The notes beneath the pieces were generated by a model. It was given only the letters and a program-made list of their open reading frames with translations. It was not told the DNA's origin and did no database searches. Positions 54,530 through 64,000 of a stretch of DNA of 64,000 nt are shown piece by piece. Origin of the DNA: Zeugodacus cucurbitae (lineage: Eukaryota; Arthropoda; Insecta; Diptera; Tephritidae); assembly GCF_028554725.1 (NCBI RefSeq), contig NC_071667.1:70685501-70749500 (forward strand). The letters are read 5' to 3'. A program made the position numbers and the translations under genes. Every line of letters begins with the position of its first letter. The first letter of the stretch is position 1.

Positions 54530-55260
54530 ATACTCTCGCAACAAATGTTGCTAAAGAGAGTATTATAGTTTTGTTCACATAACGGTTGTTTGTAACACCC
54601 AAAACTAAACGAGTTAGATATAGGGTTATATATACCAAAGTGATCAGGGTGAAGAGTGGAGTTCAAATCCGAATGTCTGTCTGTCCGTCCGTCCGTCTGT
54701 GCAAGCTGTAACTTGAGTAAAAATTAAGATATCTTGATGAAACTTGGCACACTTATTTCTTGGCACCATAGGAAGGTTGCTTTCGAATGAGCAAAATCGG
54801 ACCACTGCCACGCCCACAAAATGGCGAAAACCGAAAACACATAAAGTGCGATAACTAAGCCATAAATAAATCTATGGAAATAAAATTTGGTATGAAGGAT
54901 CGCACTATGAAGGGGCATATTTGGATGTAATTTTTTTGGGGAAGTGAGCGTGGCCCCGCCCCCTACTAAGTTTTTTGTACATATCTCGCAAACCAATAGA
55001 GCTATATAAACCAAACTTTCTGCAGTCGTTTTTTTAGCCACTTCCTAATACAGTCCAAAAATGAAAGAAATCGGATCATAACCACGCCCACCTCCTATAC
55101 AAAGGTTATGTTGAAAACTACTAAAAGTGGGTTAACTGAATAACGAAAAACGCCAGATAGCGCCCTTATATGGATTACACATGTAGATGCTATCATATTA
55201 AAGTAGCAATTAACTAAATATCCGAGATAGAATTTTTCTCTAAACTAAAACTCTTCAATG
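54530..55260. repeat. Abundant fly dispersed repeat
   Basis: It starts TACTCTCGCAACA and contains CTGTCTGTCCGTCCGTCCGT, AAGCTGTAACTTGAG, GATATCTTGATGAAACTTGG and CCACTGCCACGCCCACAAAA. I recognise this word order as a common non-coding interspersed repeat of tephritid and drosophilid genomes. I do not know its class. The minus-strand frame at 54724-55041 is a translation of the repeat, not a gene. The edges are approximate. Confidence 0.65.
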
Positions 55261-58200
55261 CGTCTCAGGCTTTAAGAAGCTTAATTAACGTAGATAAATC
55301 CATCAACACAGCTTACATTTACGGGAGTCAAAATTTGATGTAAGCACTTAATGAAGAGGCAATACGCAATTAAGTCTTCAAAATAAACCATTTAACTTGA
55401 TACCATGCTCTACACTTCAAGCTTTTGCTTTTACGTTCATATACGTATATTCTTCTGATGGGAAATTTACCGAGCCAACCGCAGCCGAAAATCATTTCAG
55501 ACCATTAAAGCGTAAAATGAAATAAAGTTTTTTACACAAAAATTTTCTTAGCTGTCAACAGCTTTCTTTTCCAGCGAACTAAACAAGAGCTTTGCGCGGT
55601 AGCCACACAAAAAAAATATATAAACAATGTAATGACAACGGTTACAATTTACAATGAATTGGTGTCACTTTTTCTTTAACCCACATAGATGAAGGTAGGT
55701 AGAAGACTATATTCCCATATTTAATTTTCTTATTTTCTATTTTTTTGGGAATTTTTACGTATTTATTATAAATAGCTTTGTGTATTAGCAGTTAAATATA
55801 TATTTGTTGCTGTTGTTTTTTTGTTTAATTTTTTTTTTTCATTAAGACCAAAGCGTCCTAAATTTCTTGTGGCACACAGCGTACGCAAGCCGCATGCAAT
55901 ATGAGCAAAGTAAAGCATTGACTTCTTTGTGTGTGATTTGTGTTGGCGATGAAAAATGAACATTAAAGCGTCTCATAAGCTGCCAGCCATGTGACGGAAA
56001 CCAGTTTCGCAGCACACATGCAGAGTGACCGCTGCAGCGTACTCACGCAGCGGGGTTCACCAAACATCAACATTTTCATGCTTGCCGCGCTTACCGGGTG
56101 CAAACGATCAACGACAACAACCAAAACACCAAAACATCACCTCACCGACCATCACCTGCGCACTTTTCCGAAAGAAAGTGATAAGTTAGCGAACGCTTTG
56201 GCTACGGCCTCAACTAACAGTTTCGTTTTATTGCATTGCATTTCAAATTGTTGTTGTTGTTGCTGCCCAAGTAGCTTTTCTACATTCTCCACTTGGCGTT
56301 GCGCATGACTTTTTGATTCATTTTTGTGCGCTTAATAATTGAATGCAAATTTTCTTGTATGTACTGGATAGTCATCAAGTAGTATATAAATCCCGTTTGT
56401 TGGATCGGTTGATGGGTTGTCTTGAATTGTTGATTGTGCCTATTTGATGTTGGTGTAGGTAAGTCATGCGTTTGCTTTGTTTGTTTATGCGTGGCGGTAA
56501 TTGTGGTGAAGGCGTGTGGCGAATGTGGGATGAATGCGCAATATTATTGTGTGTAGAAATACAGCGGTGTGCGGAATAATGGATACACATAATTTTATTT
56601 TTAATATTTGTAATATTTTTATGATATTAATGTACAGTAGCATTAAGAGGCAGTTTTGATATTTAAAAAGCCGAATTTGGTTATTAAATGAAAAACAGAG
56701 AGAAAGAAGAAACGTAGTGTTTGAGGTTAAGTCCATATCTTTTTTTCCAAAAGAATGTACTTTTTTTTAATTATTAATTTAAAAATCTCACATTTAAGTA
56801 GAATTTTCATTATTTTATAACTTTTTGAGCATTTTCAACACTAGACCCATTAAATTTCTTGTTAAATGGGTTTTTAGGTTAAAAAGAAAATATTTATTGA
56901 AAATTACTTTGAAATTATTTTGGATTTGGTCCTGATGATGTATGTTAAAATACATAACTTCCATTTAAAACCAGAGCTTTATTAAGATTTAATTATTTTT
57001 AAGTTTCAATTACAAAGTAAATAAAGTAGAACTATTAATTTGGAGATAGCTGTACTTTTACAAATAAATGCACTTCAATGCAGGATAGCTTTATTTATGA
57101 AGGTGTGCTTCAGTATTTAGGCCAGCTCTGTAATGAGGAGAATTTAAATTGGGCTTAAACCCGAAAGTTGTAGAATAATATTGTCACAGTTCCCGAATAT
57201 CGCATTTAGAGTTATTGCTATAAAGTTAGTTCTACAGCGTATACTATATTATTTTTCTGGCATCAGAAATCGTTAACCGTTTGAAATCACCTTCAAGTTT
57301 GTATGAACCTCTAGTTGTCGGATAACATTTAGAAAACGCCACAAACCAGAGATAAATCTCGGTCAAACAGGTCATAAAGAACCGATTCATTATAGTCTAT
57401 GTTGCAAAAATGTATAGATTTTTTATAGGAATTTTAGTAAAAAATTATTGATGAGAAAAACATCTTTAAATTTATACATATAGAATGAGTGCCTCAAAGA
57501 GTATGATAATCAAGAAGTTTCTATTCTTCTTAAAGTCAGAATATCAAGAAATATCAGCATGCGAACAACAATATCATCCTAACGTCATTAGAAAAGTCAA
57601 AGATAATATTAGAAAAGAAAGAAAAAAGTCGATAAATATATAATTATTAATGATACCGATTCATGCCAAACCTCCTTTTTAGTTTACCAGTACATTTGCA
57701 ATTAACGAAGAAATATTTATTGAATACGAGGTGTGTTCAATTTAAAAAAGATTCAGTTTGGTTTAAAAATAGAAATACATATTCCAAAATATTTGAAAAA
57801 AAAAATGTTTTTTGAAACCAAATTTATTCCCGGAGCATTGAATGAAGATCGTAATTTTCTCCAAAATGAACTAACTATCGATTCGAGGTCCCTCGTGCTC
57901 ATAAGAGAACAATTATTTTCAATTTTGTAGGGACAACTTGATGTAAATAGGGTCCATGAGTACATATATTAAATCCTTTAAGCATAAATATTTCTCATTG
58001 AGAAAGTTCATTTGCTCTATATGAGAAGAATCAACTTGATTGAAGTTAAGATGTCGAAGGGTATATAAATAGTTGGTAAAACCATATAAGCCCTATTAAA
58101 GATAAAGTACCGGAAATCATGCAACAGTAATAAAAGTTCAATCGTTCACTTCAAAATTGTGCTTTTTGTAATAAACAGTAAATGTATTTTGAACCAAAAT

Positions 58201-59560
58201 TTTCTCTATTCCTTAAACTCCTTATTTTCTTCCTTTTTATTGTTTTGTTGATATCTATCAGCTAAATTGAACATTGTAACACCCTGTATAAAATCTAAAA
58301 TTTAATAAAGTGGGCATTCGAAACTGTAAATAGTTTTCTACATCAATTAAGAGGGACCTAATTACTCAAAAGTGCCCCCCCTCTATAATCCTTAGATATA
58401 ACTGTGCATTACATATTGTATGCCCATATACTTGTTATTCATGACTCTGCGTACTCGTACTCATGGTATGTACGTAACCTCAAATGCTGATGACTCAAAA
58501 ACATTGTAATTGTAATTCGGCTTTGTTGTGGGCGTTTTTGGCACACAAGCTCATCAAGCACACCAATCACGGCATTTTTCACACAAATTTATACAACTTG
58601 TGTAAGAACTACAAAATTAGATACAAACATACATATACACTTATATATGTGTATGTATGTACGAGCAAAAATAATGATAATAGCAACAACTAGAATTGAT
58701 TCAATCGCATAATAACGAGTGATGAATAGAACTTGACTGCTGCTGGTACGACTTTTTGTTGATGTTCAACTACTTGCTGTTGTTGTTATTGTTATTATTG
58801 TTGTTGAAATCATGAACTAATTTCGTGCTAATGCGGTTGCACACTTCATCGCCGTCACATACTTGTTTTGCTAAGCTTGATTTGTTACAATTTAATAGTT
58901 GTTTTTTCTACACTTTGTTGTTGTTGTTGTCTCTACTGCAGCATCAGCTCAAAAATATTTCTTCACACATTTGTTGTTGCCAAATAGTGATATGATTAAT
59001 AATAACTTTTTTATTATCTTTTTGCTTTCTTTTTCTTATTTTATTAAGCTCGTAATTCAGGTTTTCGAAGTCAACGGCGCGCAAGCAACGCTAAAAACCT
59101 TTCTCCAACAACAACACAAACAAAAATATCAAAATAAAATATCATAACAAAACGTTTGCCAACTGTTGTTGGTGTTGTCTTTGTATTGTTCAAAGAATTG
59201 CACAAATTTGGTGTTAAAAACTCTTTCTAATTTAATTATATATAATTTGTTGCTTTTAATTATTTTTCTCGGACCGCTAATAACACGCGCGCACATACAA
59301 TTATCGATTTCTATTTATTATTTATTTTTATATTTTTTGGGGGGGAAATGTCAGCCTGCAGAATCGTGCATTCGAAGACATGCATATTTGCATTTAACGA
59401 CAGTTAGTGCGTCAATTTGTCAGCTACGATCAGTGACACCTCACGTCATAGCCTCAAATGCGCTCGCTTACTCGTATATTTCATTTGTTTTGTTTTTGTA
59501 TTTACATAGTCACTATGCGCCTTCGTTATTGATACGAGCCGTTAGTTTACTAGTTAGTTA
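55261..59560. other. Non-coding stretch; GC-richer patch at 55,980-56,310
   Basis: No exon of a known family. A CpG-richer patch at 55,980-56,310 has a 105-codon plus frame without motifs and a minus-strand donor-like site, CACCCG|GTAAGCG, near 56,095. It could be a non-coding leader exon. At 57,727 a sequence CGAGGTGTGTTCAA after TA resembles the left end of the mariner family seen at 38,774 and 53,938, without a clear partner. GTT-repeat microsatellites lie at 58,780-58,930. Confidence 0.35.
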
Positions 59561-60030
59561 ATCCTCCACTTTCACATTCACTTTGTGCGCAGCTCACACA
59601 ACCGGCGCGTTCGAATTCACGTACTCAACTGTTGGAGCCGCCGTCGTTGATGCGGATTCTAAGCGGTCGTCGAGGTAGTCAATCAGCCGCCGCGCGCTCA
59701 GCCAATGCCGTCAAGCTGAACTTACCGCTGCAAGTTGCTGTTGCAAAAAGCAGGAAAAAAGCTGGTCTTTGACATTTTAAGCTTGAATGCTTGTTGCTTG
59801 GTTATTATGTTGGTCGATTGGTATTGGAGATTGGAAGAGTGCAGAAAGAAAGAAGGTAAACAAGCTAGACTTGCATTTGCACTTTTGCAGAGAGCGGTTC
59901 GATTAGCGCGGTTAGAGAGTAAAGCTGTGATCGCGTGTCAATTGTTGGCTCTCAGCGTTGCAGTTGGAAGGCGTTTGTGGGGTATGCGCAGATATGGAAG
60001 TGGGTTTGATGCGTGAGTGATTGGAAGTAT
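59560..60030 (-). promoter_or_regulatory. Candidate 5' leader exon or promoter, minus strand
   Basis: A GC- and CpG-rich island within AT-rich sequence. On the minus strand a strong donor, TTGCAGCG|GTAAGTTC, ends a possible leader exon at 59,726. No acceptor-bounded coding frame accompanies it. Its orientation and position would suit a leader for the downstream aminopeptidase gene (ATG at 48,007) across an 11.7-kb intron. The plus-strand frame at 59735-60016 has no motif and I do not call it. Confidence 0.3.
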
Positions 60031-60735
60031 TATTCCGCTCAGTGTTATTTTCAGAGTATTTAGGTTTTCAAATCCTTCCTTTGGTATATATGGAGAACCA
60101 AAATCCCTTATATTGTGATATGGAGAACCGACCACTTAGGAAAGCATTCATATCCTCTTCCTGATCAGTTTGTTACCTTCTTCCTGAGATGTTTCAATTT
60201 AGTATTGAATTTCCCAATGATCATCTCAATGCCTTTCGAATATTGTATTAAAGTCTTAAAATTTTTCGTCCGAATCCTTTGGGTTTCTTCAGCACAGTTC
60301 GAAATGAAACTTTGTTAGTGACATTTACTGACTGAAAACGAAATCAAGAGATCTTGATTTTTAATTTCAATGCTTCCAAATAGTTTGACATCCCAAGAAG
60401 TGGCTGTTGGTGTGTTCAAGATACTTATAATGGTTAAAAATTAGCCCTATTACTAAATCAGGATCACTGAAGTCATATAGATCCCTTTATATACTGATTA
60501 ACTTCAAGGCTTTCAATACAAATAAGAGGAAAAGCCCATCAATGCAATGATGCTATTTAGATATATAATCAAAGAAAGTTCTCGTTCTCAAATCTTATCT
60601 ATCTTAAATTTTCGCCTTGAATGTTTCGGTGTTTTTCGAGGTTCTTTTAATATCATGAATAATATTATGTTTTAAGAAATCATATTTTTACTGATATAAT
60701 AATTGTCTAAAATAATTTATTTATTTCTAACTCAC
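60031..60735. other. Non-coding, intron downstream of the domain I exon
   Basis: It begins, on the minus strand, with the donor GTGAGTTAG at 60,735. Nothing else is recognisable. Confidence 0.5.
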
Positions 60736-61106
60736 CTCTCAGCATTCTTTTCATCCTTGTAAACACTTGAGTACATGCCATTTAATCCAGTCAATTTGCA
60801 CGTAAAGTCAATATTGACCACATAGGGTGTGCTCATGCGTAACAGCTCCTCCAATTCGATTATCAGTAGTTCACGTTCCGGTCGCAAGGTGAATGATTTC
60901 ACACGAATACGCATATATGCCATAACATTTAGAATTGTGATACTGCCGATCTCCAGATCCTTTGCGTGCAACACAATCAAATTTGTTGGTACATAAACCT
61001 CGATTTGTATGGTCACAGTGCCTTCGCAGAAGTTCGTTTCATATTTCGGATGCCAATAAAGACGATATTTGACTGGTTTGATATCGGTGGGCAAACGATA
61101 GATAAT
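60736..61106 (-). CDS. Aminopeptidase domain I exon, partial gene
   Basis: An acceptor TTTCTTTAG precedes 61,106 and a donor AG|GTGAGT follows 60,736. The 371-nt exon is open throughout, starts in phase 0 and ends in phase 2. It encodes the start of M1 domain I: YRLPTDIKPVKYRLYWHP, then the beta-strand run through LIVLHAKDLEIGS, ending GMYSSVYKDEKNAER. The complete gene's exon 1 ends at the same family position (DTKTNQRR) and in the same phase. Its exon 2 (WIATTKFEPTYARTAFPCFDEP) would continue this exon in frame. No other catalytic exons are visible between 60.7 and 48.0 kb. So it either shares the downstream exons (alternative first modules) or belongs to a truncated paralogue. The intact frame argues for current or recent function. 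Confidence 0.8.
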
Positions 61107-62146
61107 CTAAAGAAAGGCAACATGATATTAAATAATCACTGAATGTAAAAAAGAGAAAGAGGGAGAGTTTGTTGAAAATATGTGACTCAGTACAATAATT
61201 TTGAACACAATGTGTGATCTGACAATGAATCTAGAGCGGTTTAGTATACTGTTCTAAGAAATACCGACGAACAACGTTAACTATCTACTTTTCTTCAATA
61301 TAACTGTCTTCAAATAAGGACGATAATAGGTTCATATATACTTTATGTATATTATTTATTATATATTATATTATTATCCATTTTAGTAGCGCCGGAAATT
61401 AGTTTATGTTTCATATGTTTAGTTAGTCGCAGTAGTCATTAGACCATTTGGCTATAAAACAGATAAGAACCTTAAAAATATAATTATTGTAGTTTAGTAT
61501 TGAGGGGGTAATATCAAGATAGGGACAGTATTATGAATGAGTTGTTAAGTTCATGGCGCTATAGTATGCGATAGCTCCACTATCTTTTATAACAGTGAGT
61601 GTGCTGATCCTTATCTAATCTGAAGTCAAAAATCTTGAAAGTAGATCTAAGTAAATGTCCTTTATAATTTCTATTGGAATTTACTCAGTTTTCAGAACCC
61701 ATGATGTTGCGCACCCTTGCTATATACATCAAGGTGAAATGTATTGATTTCAGTAGATCGAAATATTTCTACTTTTCTATCATCACGATATCATCATCGT
61801 CTCTGACAGAAGTTGCATTCGGTCATATAGTTTCTTCATCATAAAACTTCCTCTGCAATATCCGATTTTTCTAACCCTCACTAAAACTTTTCGAGCTTTT
61901 TCACTATGTATATACAGTTTCATGAAAATTTATAAACTTTCATGAGATATCAAAGAGAAATATCAATATTGATATCGTTAAATGAGAAATTATGACCTCA
62001 TATTCCTAGGATTGAAAAATTTCGTTAGTTTTTTGATCGTCCGATTTTAATAATTTTAATTAGTAATCATAAGATTATTGACATTGAGTTTTGTTCGAAG
62101 TGGCTTAGTAAATAAATAAATCATAATTCATTTGCCGAATTTTGTA

Positions 62147-62444
62147 TCATCCACTAATTGTAGTTGGCACCGTAGTTACTACTGGCTTCACAGTGGTTGT
62201 ATCCTTGATTAGAGATTGTATGAACAATTCTAAAACTTGCAATTTCTGTTCGGTCTCCTTCAGCTTGGTGGTTGTGTTGCTGTCATCAACCGCAACAATA
62301 ACTAAAACAACAACCAATATTGTTGTTATTAGGCCAAATGTAATGGCAACATGACGCGCCGTAATTTTCCCTGTAAAAGGTTTTCTCTATTAAGTTATAT
62401 CCAATAAAATTACACGTTCTCATACCCAGAATTTCAGAAAACAT
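62147..62444 (-). CDS. Alternative start module with membrane anchor
   Basis: A 19-nt first coding exon (62444-62426) encodes MFSEIL plus one base and ends at donor GG|GTATGA. A 55-nt intron (62425-62371) with acceptor CTTTTACAG follows. The second exon starts at 62,370 in the matching phase. Joined, it reads a short basic head (GKITARHVAI), one long hydrophobic segment (FGLITTILVVVLVIVAV) as signal anchor, and a Thr/Lys/Glu stalk. An in-frame stop lies at 62147-62149, so the exon must splice before it. Candidate donors, all phase 0, are GTGAAG at 62,191 and the nearby GTAGTA and GTAACT. Phase 0 fits the acceptor at 61,106. It looks like the anchor of a type II aminopeptidase. The exact 3' end is unsettled and no transcript evidence exists. 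Confidence 0.6.
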
Positions 62445-63784
62445 CTTGACGGTATATGTAAATACTCCTCGTTGGAAACTTTCCGTCTAAGCGCTCTGGG
62501 CAAACTAAATTGCCAGTTAAGTAATACAAATTGCCAATTATCGAAATGCTTATCCGTCAAATATTTCAAATCGAACAAGTATATTTTGATAAATTTAAGT
62601 ACATGCCATATACCTACTCGTGTACATATTTATATCTAAGACATATTTGTAACTAATAGGTACCACGTATCTTTATTGTGTGCTGCAATACCAGTTAACT
62701 TTGATAAATACCACCGATCGACGGCCGTTTATATCCATTGTTGTTATAATTTTGATCTTGACCAATAAGGCTTATCAAATTTACTTTATTACAGTTATTA
62801 TCAACAAATGGATGAGGTTTTTACCAGTTTGACCAATCACGATATTACGGTTTTGTATACAAATATCACGTAGATATCCACAGACATGCAAGTGATAATA
62901 TTTGGATAATTTCAAGAAATGGACTTTAATTCGTATTTAATTTAATGATAGCTGATTAAAAAGTTAACGGTTTTTTCCAACCACCTACATCATACCATTA
63001 CTTTTGATTGCTCCTTGTTACTGTTGATAAAGTTTTTGGACTAATTTATTTTTATCCAAGATAAAATCCCGAATGAGTCAGCTACTTTTTTTTAAGACTT
63101 AGTGAAAAAGGGAAGCAATCTAAGGTGACTATGAATGGAACTATAGTAAAGTTAAATAAAATTTCAGTCCAAGTACTATTGATTCTCGTTGCTCAGAGTT
63201 AAGACTACAGAGCAAGCTATATAAATAATCGCTGTATAAAGTACTGAGGTTCTAAGAGACAAATCTACATTCGAATGGAAGAAATATTTAGTGTCAAGTC
63301 CACTTTACAAACCACAAATTAGAAGTTAAGAATATGACAAATGATTCAAAAGATAGTACAAATGGAGGTTGATCTTTTCTAAGATCAATATTCTTTGATC
63401 TGTTATTATCGTATCATTAGACTTTAACGAAAATTGCAACTGAAGGGCTTAAGTCATACTATATGCTTCACCGAGATTATTCTCAACTAATATGGTTTTT
63501 GTTATAATATTTTGGAAAAAGTATTACTTAAAGTTTTTGACCAACATTTTTGCCATTCTTTAACTTCCTAACACTTTTTTGCAATTCAAAGATCTATTAA
63601 CCATTAAGATAGGACTGTGATGGCCTTGGCAATCTTCTAAGTTAACATCGGGTATTTGAAACTCGCTCAACCTCTAACTAACAGAAATACTAGCTAAGTT
63701 TTAGTATTCAAAAGCATTTCGAAATACTTCATTCACCTCTTAAAAGTATTTCACCATCAAAAAAGAAAATTAAATTGCACGTAC

Positions 63785-64000
63785 CTCCTCCGGATCTGGT
63801 AGTCCAGTTGGTAGTGATGGATAATTGGGATTCGAAGTTACCGGTGTCACTTCCGTACTCATGGTTGGCCATGCAATTCCCTGTGTGGTACGTGTCGATT
63901 GTGTAGAAGCCGGTGTTGGCACACTCGTTGGTTTGTTCGGATCTGTTGGATTACCAGGCGAAGCAGTGGCTTGTGTTGGATTATTTGGCGCAGCTGTGGT
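63785..64000 (-). CDS. Thr/Pro-rich stalk exon, runs off the window
   Basis: The exon is open from the window edge through 72 codons to the donor GAG|GTACGT at 63,784, in phase 0. The product is low-complexity and rich in Thr, Pro, Ser and Asn (for example PTDPNKPTSVPTPASTQS), ending PTGLPDPEE. Joined to the 61,106 exon it continues as IIYRLPTDIKP, the usual order of mucin-like stalk then domain I in insect aminopeptidases. Its own start and membrane anchor must lie beyond 64,000. It competes with the module at 62,444 for the same downstream acceptor. Low complexity makes the coding call less certain, but the frame, donor and phase agree. Confidence 0.65.

Noticed and set aside
54724..55041. 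105-codon minus-strand frame with a hydrophobic middle
   Set aside because: Lies wholly inside a dispersed repeat.
55991..56308. 105-codon plus-strand frame ending in Cys/Ser-rich sequence
   Set aside because: Composition comes from GTT/TGC simple repeats; no family signature.
57727..58290. Possible third transposon between CGAGGTGTGTTCAA and an ACACCCTGTATA end
   Set aside because: The two ends match over only a few bases, so they cannot be paired with confidence.
59166..59561. 131-codon plus-strand frame rich in Leu/Ile/Ser
   Set aside because: No motif, made of T-rich sequence, no supporting splice sites.
1..64000. CRISPR arrays, operons, bacterial promoters
   Set aside because: None seen. 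Gene structure, introns and transposons show an insect nuclear genome, so bacterial feature types do not apply.

Overview
The window looks like nuclear DNA of a higher fly (Diptera, Schizophora), most likely a tephritid fruit fly. It is AT-rich, with intron-split genes using GT-AG sites, short introns inside coding regions, long non-coding flanks, mariner, piggyBac-like and pogo-like elements, and a fly-type dispersed repeat. The two recognisable genes resemble Drosophila neighbours. As I recall, CG8773/CG8774 (M1 aminopeptidases) and CG8784/CG8795 (pyrokinin-2 receptors) are linked in Drosophila; I could not look this up.

Layout. Positions 1-25,715 contain no recognisable protein-coding exon. 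They hold a TTAA-flanked piggyBac-like MITE (2551-3069), a candidate plus-strand leader exon and promoter near 8,000-9,026, and probably a long 5'-UTR intron ending at 25,715. Positions 25,721-30,231 (plus strand) encode a complete class A peptide GPCR, called as a pyrokinin-2 (hugin) receptor, in six exons. A likely in-frame 87-bp seventh intron lies in the tail region. Its 3' UTR region contains a (AAAAT)n array. Positions 31.7-43.6 kb hold transposon debris: a 5'-truncated, frameshifted RTE-type retrotransposon bounded by a 12-bp direct repeat, an internally deleted mariner, a second mariner remnant and a pogo-like MITE.

Positions 43,844-48,007 (minus strand) encode a complete ten-exon M1 aminopeptidase of 1045 residues with an N-terminal membrane anchor. 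Positions 48-60.7 kb are non-coding with more repeats. Positions 60,736-64,000 (minus strand) carry three exon modules of a second aminopeptidase N-terminus: a Thr/Pro stalk running off the window edge, a TM-anchor start with a 55-bp intron, and a domain I exon. No catalytic exons follow them before the complete gene. The domain I exon ends at the same family position and in the same phase 2 as exon 1 of the complete gene, so both could splice onto the same catalytic exons.

How the genes work: the receptor would sense hugin/pyrokinin peptides at the cell surface. The aminopeptidase would trim peptides at the cell surface, so it could in principle degrade such signals. That functional link is speculation from proximity only.
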